DNA from: Planomonospora_B alba
Lineage (GTDB): Bacteria > Actinomycetota > Actinomycetes > Streptosporangiales > Streptosporangiaceae
Assembly (NCBI RefSeq): GCF_039534085.1
Contig: NZ_BAAAUT010000024.1
Span: forward strand, 46,826 to 110,825
Direction: 5' to 3'
Length of the DNA: 64,000 nt
Part shown: positions 23,847 through 32,244 of the stretch, piece after piece
Layout of the letters: the number at the start of each line of letters is the position of its first letter
Numbering within the stretch: position 1 is the first letter of the stretch
Translations under genes and position numbers: made by a program
Notes under the pieces: model-generated
Told to the model about the DNA's origin: nothing
What the model saw: the letters and a program-made list of their open reading frames with translations, nothing else
Databases searched by the model: none

Positions 23847-25115
23847 ATGAGCGAGGTCGCGCGGATCTGTTCGGATCTCATCAGGTTCGACACCACCAAC
23901 CCCGGCTCCGGCGAGCGCCCGGCGGCCGAGTACGTCGCCGAGCTGCTCTCCGGCGCGGGCGTCGAGCCGGTCGTCTTCGAGTCGGCCAGCCGGCGGACCA
24001 GCGTGGTCGCGAGGATCCCCGGTGACTCGCCCGAGGCCCTGCTGGTCCACGGCCACCTCGACGTGGTCCCCGCCGAGCCCGCCGACTGGCGGGTCCACCC
24101 GTTCTCCGGGGAGGTCGAGGACGGCTGCGTCTGGGGGCGCGGGGCGGTGGACATGAAGGGCACGCTGTCCATGACGCTCGCCCTGGTCCTCGACTGGGCC
24201 CGGCGCGGTGTGCGCCCCCGGCGCGACCTGGTGCTGGCGTTCCTCGCCGACGAGGAGGCCACCGGCGCGTACGGCGCGCGCTACGCCGTGACGCACCACC
24301 GGGAGCTGTTCGACGGCTGCACCGAGGCGATCAGCGAGTCGGGCGGTTACAGCGTCGCGGCGCCGGGCGCCCGCGTCTACCCGGTCGCGGTGGGCGAGCG
24401 CGGCACCGCGTGGATGCGGCTCACCGCGACGGGTGTGGCGGGCCACGGCTCCCGCCCGCCGGCGGACAACGCGGTCGCCGAGCTCTGCCACGCCCTGTCC
24501 CGGCTGGCCTCCCACCGGTGGCCGGTACGGCTGACGCCCGCGGTGGCCGCGCTCATCCGGTCGCTGGAGGAGGTCCTCGGCGAGCGGATCGACACCGACC
24601 GGCTGGAGGAGGAGGCCGAGCGGCTCGGCCGGGTCGGCGTGCTGTTCGCGGCGCAGATCCGCAACTCGGCCAACCCGACGATGCTGGAGGCCGGCTACAA
24701 GGTCAACGTGGTCCCCGGCAGCGCCGTGGCCCACGTGGACGGCCGGTTCCTGCCCGGCCACCGCGAGGAGTTCCTGGAGACGGTCGACCGGCTCCTCGGG
24801 CCGAAGGTCACGCGGGAGTTCGTCAGCCTGGAGGAGGCGCCCTCGGCCCCGCTGGACAGCCCGTTCTTCGAGCAGCTCTGCGCGGCGCTGGTGGCCGAGG
24901 ACCCGGCCGGGCGGCCGGTGCCGTACGTGATGTCGGGCGGGACCGACGCCAAGTCCTTCTCCGGCATCGGCATCAGGGGGTACGGCTTCGCCCCGCTGAT
25001 GCTCGGCCCGGACCTCGACTACCACGGCATGTTCCACGGGGTGGACGAGCGGGTCCCCGTCGAGGGGCTGGAGTTCGGCGTCCGCGTCCTGGACCGGCTC
25101 CTCGCGGCCACCTGA
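23847..25115 (+). CDS. M20/M25/M40 family metallopeptidase
   Basis: 422 residues, complete M20 peptidase. Metal and catalytic motifs: HGHLDVVP (about 69), WGRGAVDMKG (about 98), FLADEEATG (about 132), then the dimerisation domain with GHGSRPPADNA, and the last metal ligand in YHGMFHGVDERVP (about 393). The family hydrolyses dipeptides, N-acyl amino acids or carboxypeptide bonds with two zinc ions; substrate cannot be fixed. TGGAGGG precedes the ATG at 23847. It follows the MmyB-like gene by 25 bp and may be cotranscribed with it. Confidence 0.93.
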   Translation: MSEVARICSDLIRFDTTNPGSGERPAAEYVAELLSGAGVEPVVFESASRRTSVVARIPGDSPEALLVHGHLDVVPAEPADWRVHPFSGEVEDGCVWGRGAVDMKGTLSMTLALVLDWARRGVRPRRDLVLAFLADEEATGAYGARYAVTHHRELFDGCTEAISESGGYSVAAPGARVYPVAVGERGTAWMRLTATGVAGHGSRPPADNAVAELCHALSRLASHRWPVRLTPAVAALIRSLEEVLGERIDTDRLEEEAERLGRVGVLFAAQIRNSANPTMLEAGYKVNVVPGSAVAHVDGRFLPGHREEFLETVDRLLGPKVTREFVSLEEAPSAPLDSPFFEQLCAALVAEDPAGRPVPYVMSGGTDAKSFSGIGIRGYGFAPLMLGPDLDYHGMFHGVDERVPVEGLEFGVRVLDRLLAAT

Positions 25116-25206
25116 GCGGCCGGGCCGGCGGGCCTCCGGCTTCCGGCGGGATCCCGGCCTCCGGAAGGGCTCGGCCGACGCCGGGGGTCGGGGACTCCGG
25201 CGGGGC

Positions 25207-25677
25207 TCAGCCGACGCCGGCCAGCCGGACCCGCGAGAGCTCGGCCGGTTCGGTGACGAGCTCGAACCAGACCTCGGTGGAGCCGGCCCGGCGGACCAGG
25301 CCCCACCGGTGGGCCAGCGCCTCCAGCAGCGGCAGGCCCCGGCCTCCGGTCCCCTCGTCCGGGGCGTGGCACACGCAGGGCGCCGACGCCGAGCCCTCGT
25401 CCTGCACGCGCACCCGCACGCCTCCGGCCGGGCGGGAGACGCCCAGGACGAAGGCGCCGCCCCTGCCTGAGCGGGAGTGCACCACCGCGTTGGTGACGAT
25501 CTCGCTGGTCAGCAGTACGCAGTCGTCGTGCAGGGGGTGGTCCCGGCCCAGGGCCGCCGAGACCAGGCGGCGGGCTCTCATCACCTGCTCGGGGGAGCCC
25601 CGCAGGATCCACTCGCTCCCGCCCGGTCCCCCGCCGTGCCCTCCGCCGAGTTCTCTGTCGTACTCCGACAAGTCCAT
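25207..25677 (-). CDS. RsbW-like ATP-binding regulatory protein (HATPase_c_2)
   Basis: 156 residues, a single GHKL ATPase domain: LLTSEIVTNAVVHS (N-box, about residue 59), VRVQDEGSASAPC (G1), GTGGRGLPLLEALAHRWG (G2). It belongs to the actinobacterial anti-sigma/regulatory HATPase group related to SpoIIAB and RsbW, whose members bind sigma factors or act as partner kinases; most are orphans with unknown targets. A Cys-rich CVCH sits between G1 and G2. GGGAGGG at 4-5 nt precedes the ATG at 25677. No sigma factor is adjacent. Confidence 0.82.
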   Translation of the reverse strand: MDLSEYDRELGGGHGGGPGGSEWILRGSPEQVMRARRLVSAALGRDHPLHDDCVLLTSEIVTNAVVHSRSGRGGAFVLGVSRPAGGVRVRVQDEGSASAPCVCHAPDEGTGGRGLPLLEALAHRWGLVRRAGSTEVWFELVTEPAELSRVRLAGVG

Positions 25678-25842
25678 GCGGCCCTCCCGATGCTGTCCAC
25701 GACTCTGGGAAGACGCGGAGCTTCGAGGGAGAGATGTCCTGGAAAAGTAGGAATGATCTGACTTACCGGATAGCCAGGTCGGACTTGCCGACCCGGCCTC
25801 CTCCTGCATGGCCGCACCCGCCGCCACGCGCGTCCCGTCGCG

Positions 25843-26655
25843 TCACATCCGGTGCCAGCGCGCCTCGAAGAAGCAGTAGACCGCGAACAGCAGCAGCCCG
25901 ATCGCGACGACGCCCAGCAGCCACGGCCCCACCGGGGTCTCGGCCAGCGAGCGGAGCGTGGAGTCGATGCCCTTCGCCTGGTCCGGGTCGTAGGTCACCG
26001 CCGCCTGCACGACGAAGACGCCGGCCGCCGCGGCGATCACCCCGCGGGCGAGGTAGCCGGCCGTGCCGAGCCGCTCGGCGAGCTCCCGCGCCTTCGGCGG
26101 CATCTCCCCGATCCGCAGGTCCTTCAGGAACCTCTTCTTCCAGCCCTTGTGCGCCCAGTAGGCGCCCAGGGCGATCAGGCCCAGGCCGGCCAGGCCGACG
26201 AGGAACTGCCCGCCGGGCGCCTCCATCAGCTTCGCGGTGAGGTCCTTGGACTGCTCGTCGGTGGAGCTGCCCGAGTCGCCGCGGAGCAGGAGCCCCAGGA
26301 TCGCGGCCGTGATCAGCGCGTAGACCGCGGTGCGCGCGGCCGACTCCACCCGGTCCTTGGTCTGCCCGCGCCCGATCACCGCCTCCGAGAGCTGCCAGAG
26401 GGCCAGCGCGGCGAAGCCGACGGCCATCAGCCACAGCAGCGCGGTGCCGAAGGGCTGCTCCCGAACCATCTCGATCGCGCCGGTCTTGTCGGCCTCCCTG
26501 CCGCCGCTGCCGCCGCCGAAGGCGATCTGCAGCGCCAGGAAGCCGATCAGCCCGTAGAGGACGCCGCGGCAGGCCAGGCCGAGGCGGGCCAACCTGTCCA
26601 GCGTCCGACTGTTCGCCGCTCTGCGGGCGGCGCCTTCCACCTGTACGCCGTTCAT
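25843..26655 (-). CDS. DUF1206 membrane protein
   Basis: 270 residues with six membrane segments arranged as three repeated two-helix DUF1206 units, each beginning with an R-(L/G)-G-x-x-(C/A)-R-G-V-like motif: ARLGLACRGVLYGLIG (about 23), ESAARTAVYALITAA (about 103) and ERLGTAGYLARGVIAAAAG (about 192). Function is unknown; members are common next to stress genes. The ATG at 26655 is preceded by CAGGGGT. On the minus strand upstream, GTTT and AGGTAA are 14 nt apart, a weak stress-promoter resemblance too close to the start to rely on. Confidence 0.85.
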   Translation of the reverse strand: MNGVQVEGAARRAANSRTLDRLARLGLACRGVLYGLIGFLALQIAFGGGSGGREADKTGAIEMVREQPFGTALLWLMAVGFAALALWQLSEAVIGRGQTKDRVESAARTAVYALITAAILGLLLRGDSGSSTDEQSKDLTAKLMEAPGGQFLVGLAGLGLIALGAYWAHKGWKKRFLKDLRIGEMPPKARELAERLGTAGYLARGVIAAAAGVFVVQAAVTYDPDQAKGIDSTLRSLAETPVGPWLLGVVAIGLLLFAVYCFFEARWHRM

Positions 26656-26794
26656 ACCCCTGCGACTTACCTGGCAAAGGGGCGGCAAACCTGGTCGGGG
26701 GGCGGGCGGCCGGACGGAGCGGCCGGGTCGGCGGCGGAGCGGCGTCTCCGGGCGGGCGGCGCGGTCCGGGCCGGCGACCCATCCGGGCGGCGCG

Positions 26795-27733
26795 TCAGCC
26801 GGGCAGCGTGTCCAGGCGGCGCAGGATGACCCCCTCGCGCAGCGCCCAGGGGCACAGCTCCAGCTCCTCCACGCCGAACAGGTCCATCGCGGCGTCCGCG
26901 ACGATCGCCCCGGCCGGCAGCTGCCTGGCCCGCCCCGCCGAGACGCCCGGCAGCGCCATGCGCTCCTGCGCGTCCATCCCGGCCAGCCTGCCGGCCCACC
27001 CGGCCAGGTCGGCGTGGCGCAGCACCCGGCGCACGCGCTCCCCCTCGGCGGAGGGCGCGGCCCCGGCGATCCGCGCCAGCTGCTTGAACGTCTTGGAGGT
27101 CGCCACCGCGTGGTCGGCCCGGCCGTACCGGGCGACATCGCCCACGGATCGGGCGATCTGCGCGCGCACGTACCTGCGCAGCGCCCGCACCTCCTCGGCG
27201 GGCGGCGGGTCCGCGGTGAACCGGTCGCGGGTCAGCCGCCCGGCGCCGAGCGGGAGCGAGACCGCCACGTCCGGCTGCTCGTCGATCCCCGAGGCGATCT
27301 CCAGTGACCCGCCGCCGATGTCCACCACCAGCAGCCGCCCGGACGACCAGCCGAACCAGCGCCGCACGGCCAGGAAGGTGAGCCGGGCCTCGTCCTGGCC
27401 GGAGAGCACCTGGATGTCCACCTGCGTGCCGGCCTTGATCCACTCCAGGACCTCGTCGCCGTTGACGGCCTCCCGGACGGCCGACGTGGCGAACGCCATG
27501 AGGTCCTCGACGCCCTTGTCCTCGGCGATCCGCAGGGCCTCCTCGACGAACCCGCGCAGCCGCGCGGCCCCGGCCTCCGACAGCCGGTCCCCGTCCTCCG
27601 CGCGCTCGACATGCTCGGCCAGCCGCAGCTCGACCTTGTGGGAGTAGGCGGGCAACGGCCGGGCCCCCCGGTGGGCGTCCATCACCAGCAGGTGAACCGT
27701 GTTGGAACCCACATCCAGAACGCCCAGTCGCAT
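26795..27733 (-). CDS. Ppx/GppA family exopolyphosphatase/pppGpp phosphohydrolase
   Basis: 312 residues, actin/HSP70-fold phosphatase. Phosphate 1 motif LDVGSNTVHLLVMD (about 5), FATSAVREAVNG (about 81), VLSGQDEARLTFLAVRRW (about 110), phosphate 2 motif VVDIGGGSLEIASG (about 138) with the conserved Gly-rich loop and the catalytic Glu region preceding it. It hydrolyses terminal phosphates of polyphosphate or pppGpp. The short C-terminus fits the single-domain actinobacterial Ppx type. A TAATTT box 7 nt from the ATG, and no Shine-Dalgarno, indicates a leaderless mRNA. Confidence 0.92.
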   Translation of the reverse strand: MRLGVLDVGSNTVHLLVMDAHRGARPLPAYSHKVELRLAEHVERAEDGDRLSEAGAARLRGFVEEALRIAEDKGVEDLMAFATSAVREAVNGDEVLEWIKAGTQVDIQVLSGQDEARLTFLAVRRWFGWSSGRLLVVDIGGGSLEIASGIDEQPDVAVSLPLGAGRLTRDRFTADPPPAEEVRALRRYVRAQIARSVGDVARYGRADHAVATSKTFKQLARIAGAAPSAEGERVRRVLRHADLAGWAGRLAGMDAQERMALPGVSAGRARQLPAGAIVADAAMDLFGVEELELCPWALREGVILRRLDTLPG

Positions 27734-27740
27734 GGGGATG

Positions 27741-27746
27741 AAATTA
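27741..27746 (-). promoter_or_regulatory. Probable -10 box for leaderless ppx-like mRNA
   Basis: TAATTT, 7 nt upstream of the ATG at 27733, within an AT-rich patch; no Shine-Dalgarno. Confidence 0.5.
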
Positions 27747-27939
27747 CTACTATTTGGCACTTCTTCTGTCCGCGGCGGTGCCCTCCGCCCGGACCCGGCC
27801 CGTCTGCGGCGGGCCGGGACGGATGCCGGTCGGATCGGCCGCGCCGGCACGGGGGGCGGACCCCGTGCCGGCGGAAAGGGCCGAATCCCGTCGGACGCGG
27901 GTTGAACCCCGCGGCGGGGCCGGCGCTACCCACCGGCCG

Positions 27940-28518
27940 ATGGACGCAGGAACCGAGGAGGCCATGCCGCCGCGCCGGGCGTGGGGGCTGCTGCTGATGG
28001 AGGCCCGGCTGCTGCATCCCGCGATCTGGCACGCCTCGTTCCTCGTCATGGCCGCGTGCGCGGTCCTCGTCCTGGCCGCGGGCCGCCCGGACGGCTCGCG
28101 GACGCTGCTGGGCCTGGCCGTCCTGGTCGCGTCGCGGCTGGGCCCGATGGCGCTGCTGGCCGCGCTCAGCCTGCTGCTGTCGGTGCGCTGGAACGCCGGG
28201 GGCGCGGTGGCGGTCTCGCTGGCGCTGTGGAGCCTGCCCGCCCTGGCGGCCACCGACCTGGCCGTGCCCGCGGGGCGGCGTCGGGGAGCTCGTCGCCCGG
28301 GCCCGCGGGCGGGTGTGGACGGTCACCACCCCCGGTCCCGCCCCGCCGGCGGGCAGGATCGTCTCCGCCGTCCCGGACGGCGCGGGGATGCGCTACCGGA
28401 TCGTCGCGCCCGCCCCCCCGGAGCCGTCCGCCCGGCCGGCCGAGCCGACCCTGGAGGACGGCTACCTCGCGCTCGTGGAGGCCGGACGGGTCCCGGGAGG
28501 CCGGGCCGTCATACCGGG
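27940..28518 (+). pseudogene. Hybrid remnant: membrane protein N-terminus fused out of frame to ABC-ATPase C-terminus
   Basis: The first 110 codons from ATG 27940 (or 27964, after GAGGAGG) encode a membrane protein: EARLLHPAIWHASFLVMAA, then hydrophobic helices ending ALAATDLAVPAG. At about 28277 the coding signal jumps to another frame, which reads ELVARARGRVWTV ... GMRYRIVAPAPPEPS ... PTLEDGYLALVEAG. That second part matches the C-terminal end of actinobacterial ABC-transporter ATP-binding proteins. The simplest reading is a deletion that joined a membrane gene to the tail of the neighbouring ATPase gene and broke the frame. It runs into the 3' end of the convergent hxlR-type gene. Family call of the second part is good; of the first part weak. 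Confidence 0.6.
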
Positions 28519-28880
28519 CGGGGCTGCGGGAGCTCGTCCAGGTGCCGCTCGACCCAGCCGCGCAGCGCGCGCAGCGGCTCGGCGACGCCGGAGCCCAGCT
28601 CGGTGAGCTCGTACTCCACGTGCAGCGGGACGGCCGGGTAGACCGTGCGGTCCACGAACCCGGCCTCCTCCAGCCGGCGCAGCGTCTGGGTGAGGACCTT
28701 GGGGCTGACGCCCTCCAGCCGGCGCTGCAGCTCGCCGAAGCGCTGCGGCCCTTCCTCCAGCGCGCCGATGGCCAGCGCGGTCCACTTGGTGGCCAGCAGG
28801 TCGAGCACCCCCCGGCAGGGGCACTGCGCGGCGTAGACATCGTGCTTGTCGTGCCGGCCAGTCGTGCACGTCATGGCCAT
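28509..28880 (-). CDS. HxlR family transcriptional regulator
   Basis: 123 residues, winged-helix HxlR domain: CPCRGVLDLLATKWTALAIGAL (from about residue 20, with the N-terminal redox-type CPC), RFGELQRRLEGVSPKVLTQTLRRLEEAGFV in conserved form, then VEYELTELG. Such MarR-like repressors often respond to electrophiles through the N-terminal Cys. It is divergent from the quinone-reductase-like gene at 29005, which it probably controls. GGAGGAA precedes the ATG at 28880; an in-frame ATG two codons on is an alternative. The 124-bp spacer contains two TTACCA sites, possible operator halves. Confidence 0.9.
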   Translation of the reverse strand: MAMTCTTGRHDKHDVYAAQCPCRGVLDLLATKWTALAIGALEEGPQRFGELQRRLEGVSPKVLTQTLRRLEEAGFVDRTVYPAVPLHVEYELTELGSGVAEPLRALRGWVERHLDELPQPRPV

Positions 28881-29004
28881 GAACGCGTTCCTCCAGGACG
28901 GCCTCGATGCTTACCAATAGATAGTAGGACCCCTTGCGGGTTACCACTACCCTGCGGATAGCGTCCCGGCATCACCGGAAACGACTCCTCGAGGAGGAAC
29001 GACC

Positions 29005-29964
29005 ATGGCGCACATGCGTGCCGTCAGCCAGGACGCCTTCGGCGGTCCGGAGGTCCTGCGCACCGTGGAACAGCCCCGGCCCGAACCGCTGCCCACCGAG
29101 GTCCTGGTCCGCGTCGTGGCGGCGGGCGTCAACCCCGTCGACGTCAAGACCCGCGAGGGCGGGGGCATGGCCGGCGTCCTGGGCGAGCCGCCCTTCGTAC
29201 TCGGCTGGGACGTCTCCGGCGTCGTGGAGGAGACCGGCTTCGGCGTGCACACCCTCGCGCCGGGTGACGAGGTGTACGGCATGCCGCACTTCCCCCGCCA
29301 GGCCGGCGCCTACGCCGAGTACGTGACCGCCCCGTCCCGGCAGTTCGCCCGCAAGCCCCGCTCCCTGAGCCACGACGAGGCCGCCGCCGTACCGCTCGCC
29401 GCGCTGACCGCGTGGCAGGCCCTGGTGGACGCGGCCGGGATCCGGCCCGGGCAGCGGGTGCTCGTGCACGCCGCAGCCGGCGGCGTCGGGCACTTCGCGG
29501 TCCAGTTCGCCAGGCACCTCGGCGCGTACGTCATCGGCACCGCCCGGGCCAGCAAGCACGAATGGCTGCGCGGGCTCGGCGCCGACGAGGTGATCGACTA
29601 CACCTCGGTCCGCTTCGAGCAGGCGGTCAAGGACGTGGACGTGGTCGTCGACCTGGTCGGCGACGAGCACGACGCCACCAGCACCCGCTCCCTCGAGGTG
29701 CTGAGCCCCGGCGGGCTCCTGCTCGCCGTCCCCTCCGGCGTCTCCCCCGACCTGCTCCGGCGGGCCGGGGAGCGCGGCCTGCGGGCGAGCGGCTTCCTCG
29801 TCGAGCCGGACGGCGCCGCGCTGACCCGCATCGCGGAGCTGATCGACGGCGGCCACGTCCGGGTCGAGGTCGAGGAGGTGTTCCCGCTGGAGCAGGCGGG
29901 CGCCGCGCACGAGCGCCTCGCCCGGGGCAGGGCCCGGGGCAAGCTCGTGCTGCGCGTCGGCTGA
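29005..29964 (+). CDS. NADP-dependent quinone oxidoreductase (zeta-crystallin-like MDR)
   Basis: 319 residues, medium-chain dehydrogenase/reductase without the catalytic zinc set. N-terminal GroES-like part (AAGVNPVDVKTREG, VLGWDVSGVVEETG, GDEVYGM), then the NADPH-binding Rossmann motif HAAAGGVGHFAVQFARHLGAYVIGT (about 153), and GLGADEVIDYT. Such enzymes reduce quinones or enones during electrophile stress. GAGGAGG precedes the ATG at 29005. Divergent from an HxlR regulator, a common quinone-responsive pairing. Confidence 0.92.
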   Translation: MAHMRAVSQDAFGGPEVLRTVEQPRPEPLPTEVLVRVVAAGVNPVDVKTREGGGMAGVLGEPPFVLGWDVSGVVEETGFGVHTLAPGDEVYGMPHFPRQAGAYAEYVTAPSRQFARKPRSLSHDEAAAVPLAALTAWQALVDAAGIRPGQRVLVHAAAGGVGHFAVQFARHLGAYVIGTARASKHEWLRGLGADEVIDYTSVRFEQAVKDVDVVVDLVGDEHDATSTRSLEVLSPGGLLLAVPSGVSPDLLRRAGERGLRASGFLVEPDGAALTRIAELIDGGHVRVEVEEVFPLEQAGAAHERLARGRARGKLVLRVG

Positions 29965-30132
29965 GGACGGGGCGGGCGGGGCAACCGGACGGCACCCGTT
30001 CCGCATCCCGCCCCGCCACCCTCCACGGGCTTGATGGAGAAGGACAGCCCGGCCGACGGCCGAACGCCCGCCGGACCCGAGGACCGCACCTCGGGCACGG
30101 AGGCGTCCCGCTCCCGACGAAGGGTCCTCTCC

Positions 30133-30777
30133 ATGATCTCCCTTGCCCGCCTCAGCACCCGCTCCCGTGTCCTGGCCGCCGCCCTGGGGGCGAGCGTCGC
30201 CGCCGGCGCGGTCCTGACGGCGGGCGCCCTGGTCTCCGGCCCGGAGGCCTCCGCCGGCACCGCCGCGGCGAAGAAGGCGCCCGGCGTGACGGCGCAGGAC
30301 CTGCTGCAGATCGCCGAGAGCCAGATCGGCGTCACCGAGAACGCCTCCGGCGGCGGCACCAAGTTCCAGAGCTGGTACGTGTCCTCGCAGCGGGCGCGGG
30401 AGACCGTCGAGCGCGACGGCGGCAACGTCGAGGCCTACGCCGACGCCCCCTGGTGCGCGATGTTCGTCTCCTGGGTGGGCGAGCAGGCCGGCATCCGGCC
30501 CACCGTGGGCTGGGACGCCTACACCGTCACCTACGCGAAGTGGTTCGAGGCGAACGGCAGGTGGGGCTCCGAGGCCACCCCCGGCGCGGTCGTCTTCTTC
30601 GACTGGAAGCGCGGCGACAGCCTGTACGGGATCGACCACGTCGGCCTGGTCGAGAAGGACAACCGCGACGGCACCATCACCACGATCGAGGGCAACACCG
30701 GCAACGGGAAGGTCGAGCGGCGGGTCCGGCCCAAGGCCGAGGTCGTCGGCTACGGCTACCCGCGGTACGCGGCCTGA
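30133..30777 (+). CDS. Secreted CHAP-domain amidase/peptidase
   Basis: 214 residues. Signal peptide at the start: RLSTRSRVLAAALGASVAAGA with cleavage after about residue 40. The mature domain begins TAQDLLQIAESQIGVTE and contains the CHAP/NlpC-like catalytic Cys in APWCAMFVSWVGEQAG and His in GIDHVGLVEKD, then TIEGNTGN. These enzymes cleave peptidoglycan cross-bridges or stem peptides. ATG 30133 has GAAGGG at good spacing and starts directly at the signal peptide; an upstream ATG at 30031 would add 34 hydrophilic residues and is less likely. Confidence 0.85.
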   Translation: MISLARLSTRSRVLAAALGASVAAGAVLTAGALVSGPEASAGTAAAKKAPGVTAQDLLQIAESQIGVTENASGGGTKFQSWYVSSQRARETVERDGGNVEAYADAPWCAMFVSWVGEQAGIRPTVGWDAYTVTYAKWFEANGRWGSEATPGAVVFFDWKRGDSLYGIDHVGLVEKDNRDGTITTIEGNTGNGKVERRVRPKAEVVGYGYPRYAA

Positions 30778-30980
30778 CCCGCCGGGAGCGGGCGGCGGAG
30801 GCCCCGCACCGCCCGGGCGGCACCGCAGGCGCGGGCGCGGCCGCCCCGGCGCGCCCCGGCCCGGTGGCGCCGCCGGGCCCCGGGAGACCGCCGGCCGCCT
30901 GGCGGGGCTTGAGCCCGCAGAACGCCCGCAGCCGCCCTCAGGCGTCCTCGGACGCCCGGAGGCGAGACCCCGGAGGACCG

Positions 30981-31453
30981 GTGGCGACCGACACCACGAC
31001 CGGCACGGCGACGGACACCGCGATCGCGGACTTCTGGTTCGCCCCCTCCTGCCCCTGCACCTGGATCACCTCCCGGTGGCTGCTGGAGGCCGCGAAGGTC
31101 CGGCCGATCGAGGTGCGCTGGCACGTGATGAGCCTGTCGGTGCTCAACGAGGGCCGCGAGGACGACCCGGAGGGCGATCCCGAAGGCTACCTGTGGCTGC
31201 CCGTGCTCCCGCCGTACGGCGGGAGCACGGGCAGCAGGCCCTCGGACGCCTCTACACCGCGCTGTGGACCCGCGGAGGCGACGGCGGCGGGCGCGTCGTC
31301 TTCTTCGGCCCCGTCGTCTCCCGCGTCCCCACCGGGGAGCAGGCCGGCCGGTTGTGGGACGGGACCCTGCCGGTGGCGGGCACCCCGGGCTTCCACGAAC
31401 TCAAAGGCACGCCGCACGCCGAGCCCCGGCTGCACCGGCCCGCATACCGGTAG
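30981..31453 (+). pseudogene. Broken mycothiol-dependent nitroreductase-like (DsbA family) gene
   Basis: Starts at GTG 30981. The first frame gives a thioredoxin-fold N-terminus: ADFWFAPSCPCTWITSRWLLEAAKV and RWHVMSLSVLNEGRED, close to the Rv2466c-type DsbA oxidoreductases, with the active-site CPC. The middle of the domain is missing; in its place is a 40-bp perfect palindrome. After it, the rest continues in another frame: ALGRLYTALWTRGG, VVFFGPVVSRVPTGEQAGRLWDG and GFHELKGTPHAEPRL, the normal C-terminus. Total coding length is about 157 codons against about 200 in intact relatives. So an internal deletion plus frameshift has disabled it. Family call confident; mechanism inferred. Confidence 0.75.
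31196..31235. repeat. 40-bp perfect palindrome at the break point of the nitroreductase-like pseudogene
   Basis: Positions 31196-31215 are the exact reverse complement of 31216-31235 with no spacer; core GCCGTACGGC. It occupies the place where about 50 codons of the gene have been lost. No T-tract follows. Confidence 0.95.
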
Positions 31454-31521
31454 CGGGCCGGGAAACGAAGAAGGCCTGCCGGAATGGGCTTTCGACCCAT
31501 CCAACAGACCTCTTCGATCTG

Positions 31522-31595
<74 letters not shown>

Positions 31596-31720
31596 GTTTG
31601 TCCGTCGGCCCTTGCGGGCCGCCCTCTCGGGCGGACGTCATAACCTTAGCGCAGATCGAGTGGAGATGTGCACGCCGAGGCGGTCGCCGGGCGACATTGA
31701 TCATCTGAAGGGCGGGGCGC

Positions 31721-32158
31721 GTGGGACGCAGGGCGCTGATCGACCAGCAGGAGCTGCGGCGGCTGGCCGCGCAGGGGCTCTCCAACGCGGAGCTGGCCGC
31801 CCGCTTCGGGGTGAGCGAGTCGGGGATCCTGCAGGCCAAGCGGGCCGCGGGGCTGTCGAAGCCGATGCTCGACCACTCGCGGGCGATCCCGTGGAAGCTG
31901 AACCGCGCGCACGCCCAGTCCGGCCCGGCGACGAACCTGCGCAACCTGTCGTCGGTCGCCCAGGGGCGCGTGATCCCGAAGGAGAAGCTCAACACCGCCC
32001 TGCGCTGGGCCGAGCGGCTGGTCTCCGCGGGCCTGGACGTCGCCTACGACCCGGAGCACGGCTTCCGCGAGGTCCCGGCCGCCTCCGGGGAGTCGCTCGT
32101 CGGGAAGGTGCTCGCCGAGGCCCGCGGCGCCCTCGCGCCGAACCCCTCCGAAGAGTGA
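31721..32158 (+). CDS. Helix-turn-helix domain hypothetical protein
   Basis: 145 residues, not assigned to a named family. N-terminal homeodomain-like HTH: DQQELRRLAAQGLSNAEL, AARFGVSESGILQAKRAAGL (about residues 8-46). The middle (HSRAIPWKLNRAHAQSG, NLRNLSSVAQGRVIP) is basic and the C-terminus (about 85-145: ALRWAERLVSAGLDVAYDPEHGF) forms a helical part. The GTG at 31721 has GAAGGGCGGGG before it. Likely a small DNA-binding protein of the kind used in phage or developmental genes. It is the first gene after the tRNA-Pro. Confidence 0.65.
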   Translation: MGRRALIDQQELRRLAAQGLSNAELAARFGVSESGILQAKRAAGLSKPMLDHSRAIPWKLNRAHAQSGPATNLRNLSSVAQGRVIPKEKLNTALRWAERLVSAGLDVAYDPEHGFREVPAASGESLVGKVLAEARGALAPNPSEE

Positions 32159-32244
32159 CACCTTGGTGACCGGGGCGGTTTCGAGGCGGGTCCCTGGGGC
32201 AGCGCACGGGGGCAACCGCTGAGACAACCGACCGGAGGCGCAAC

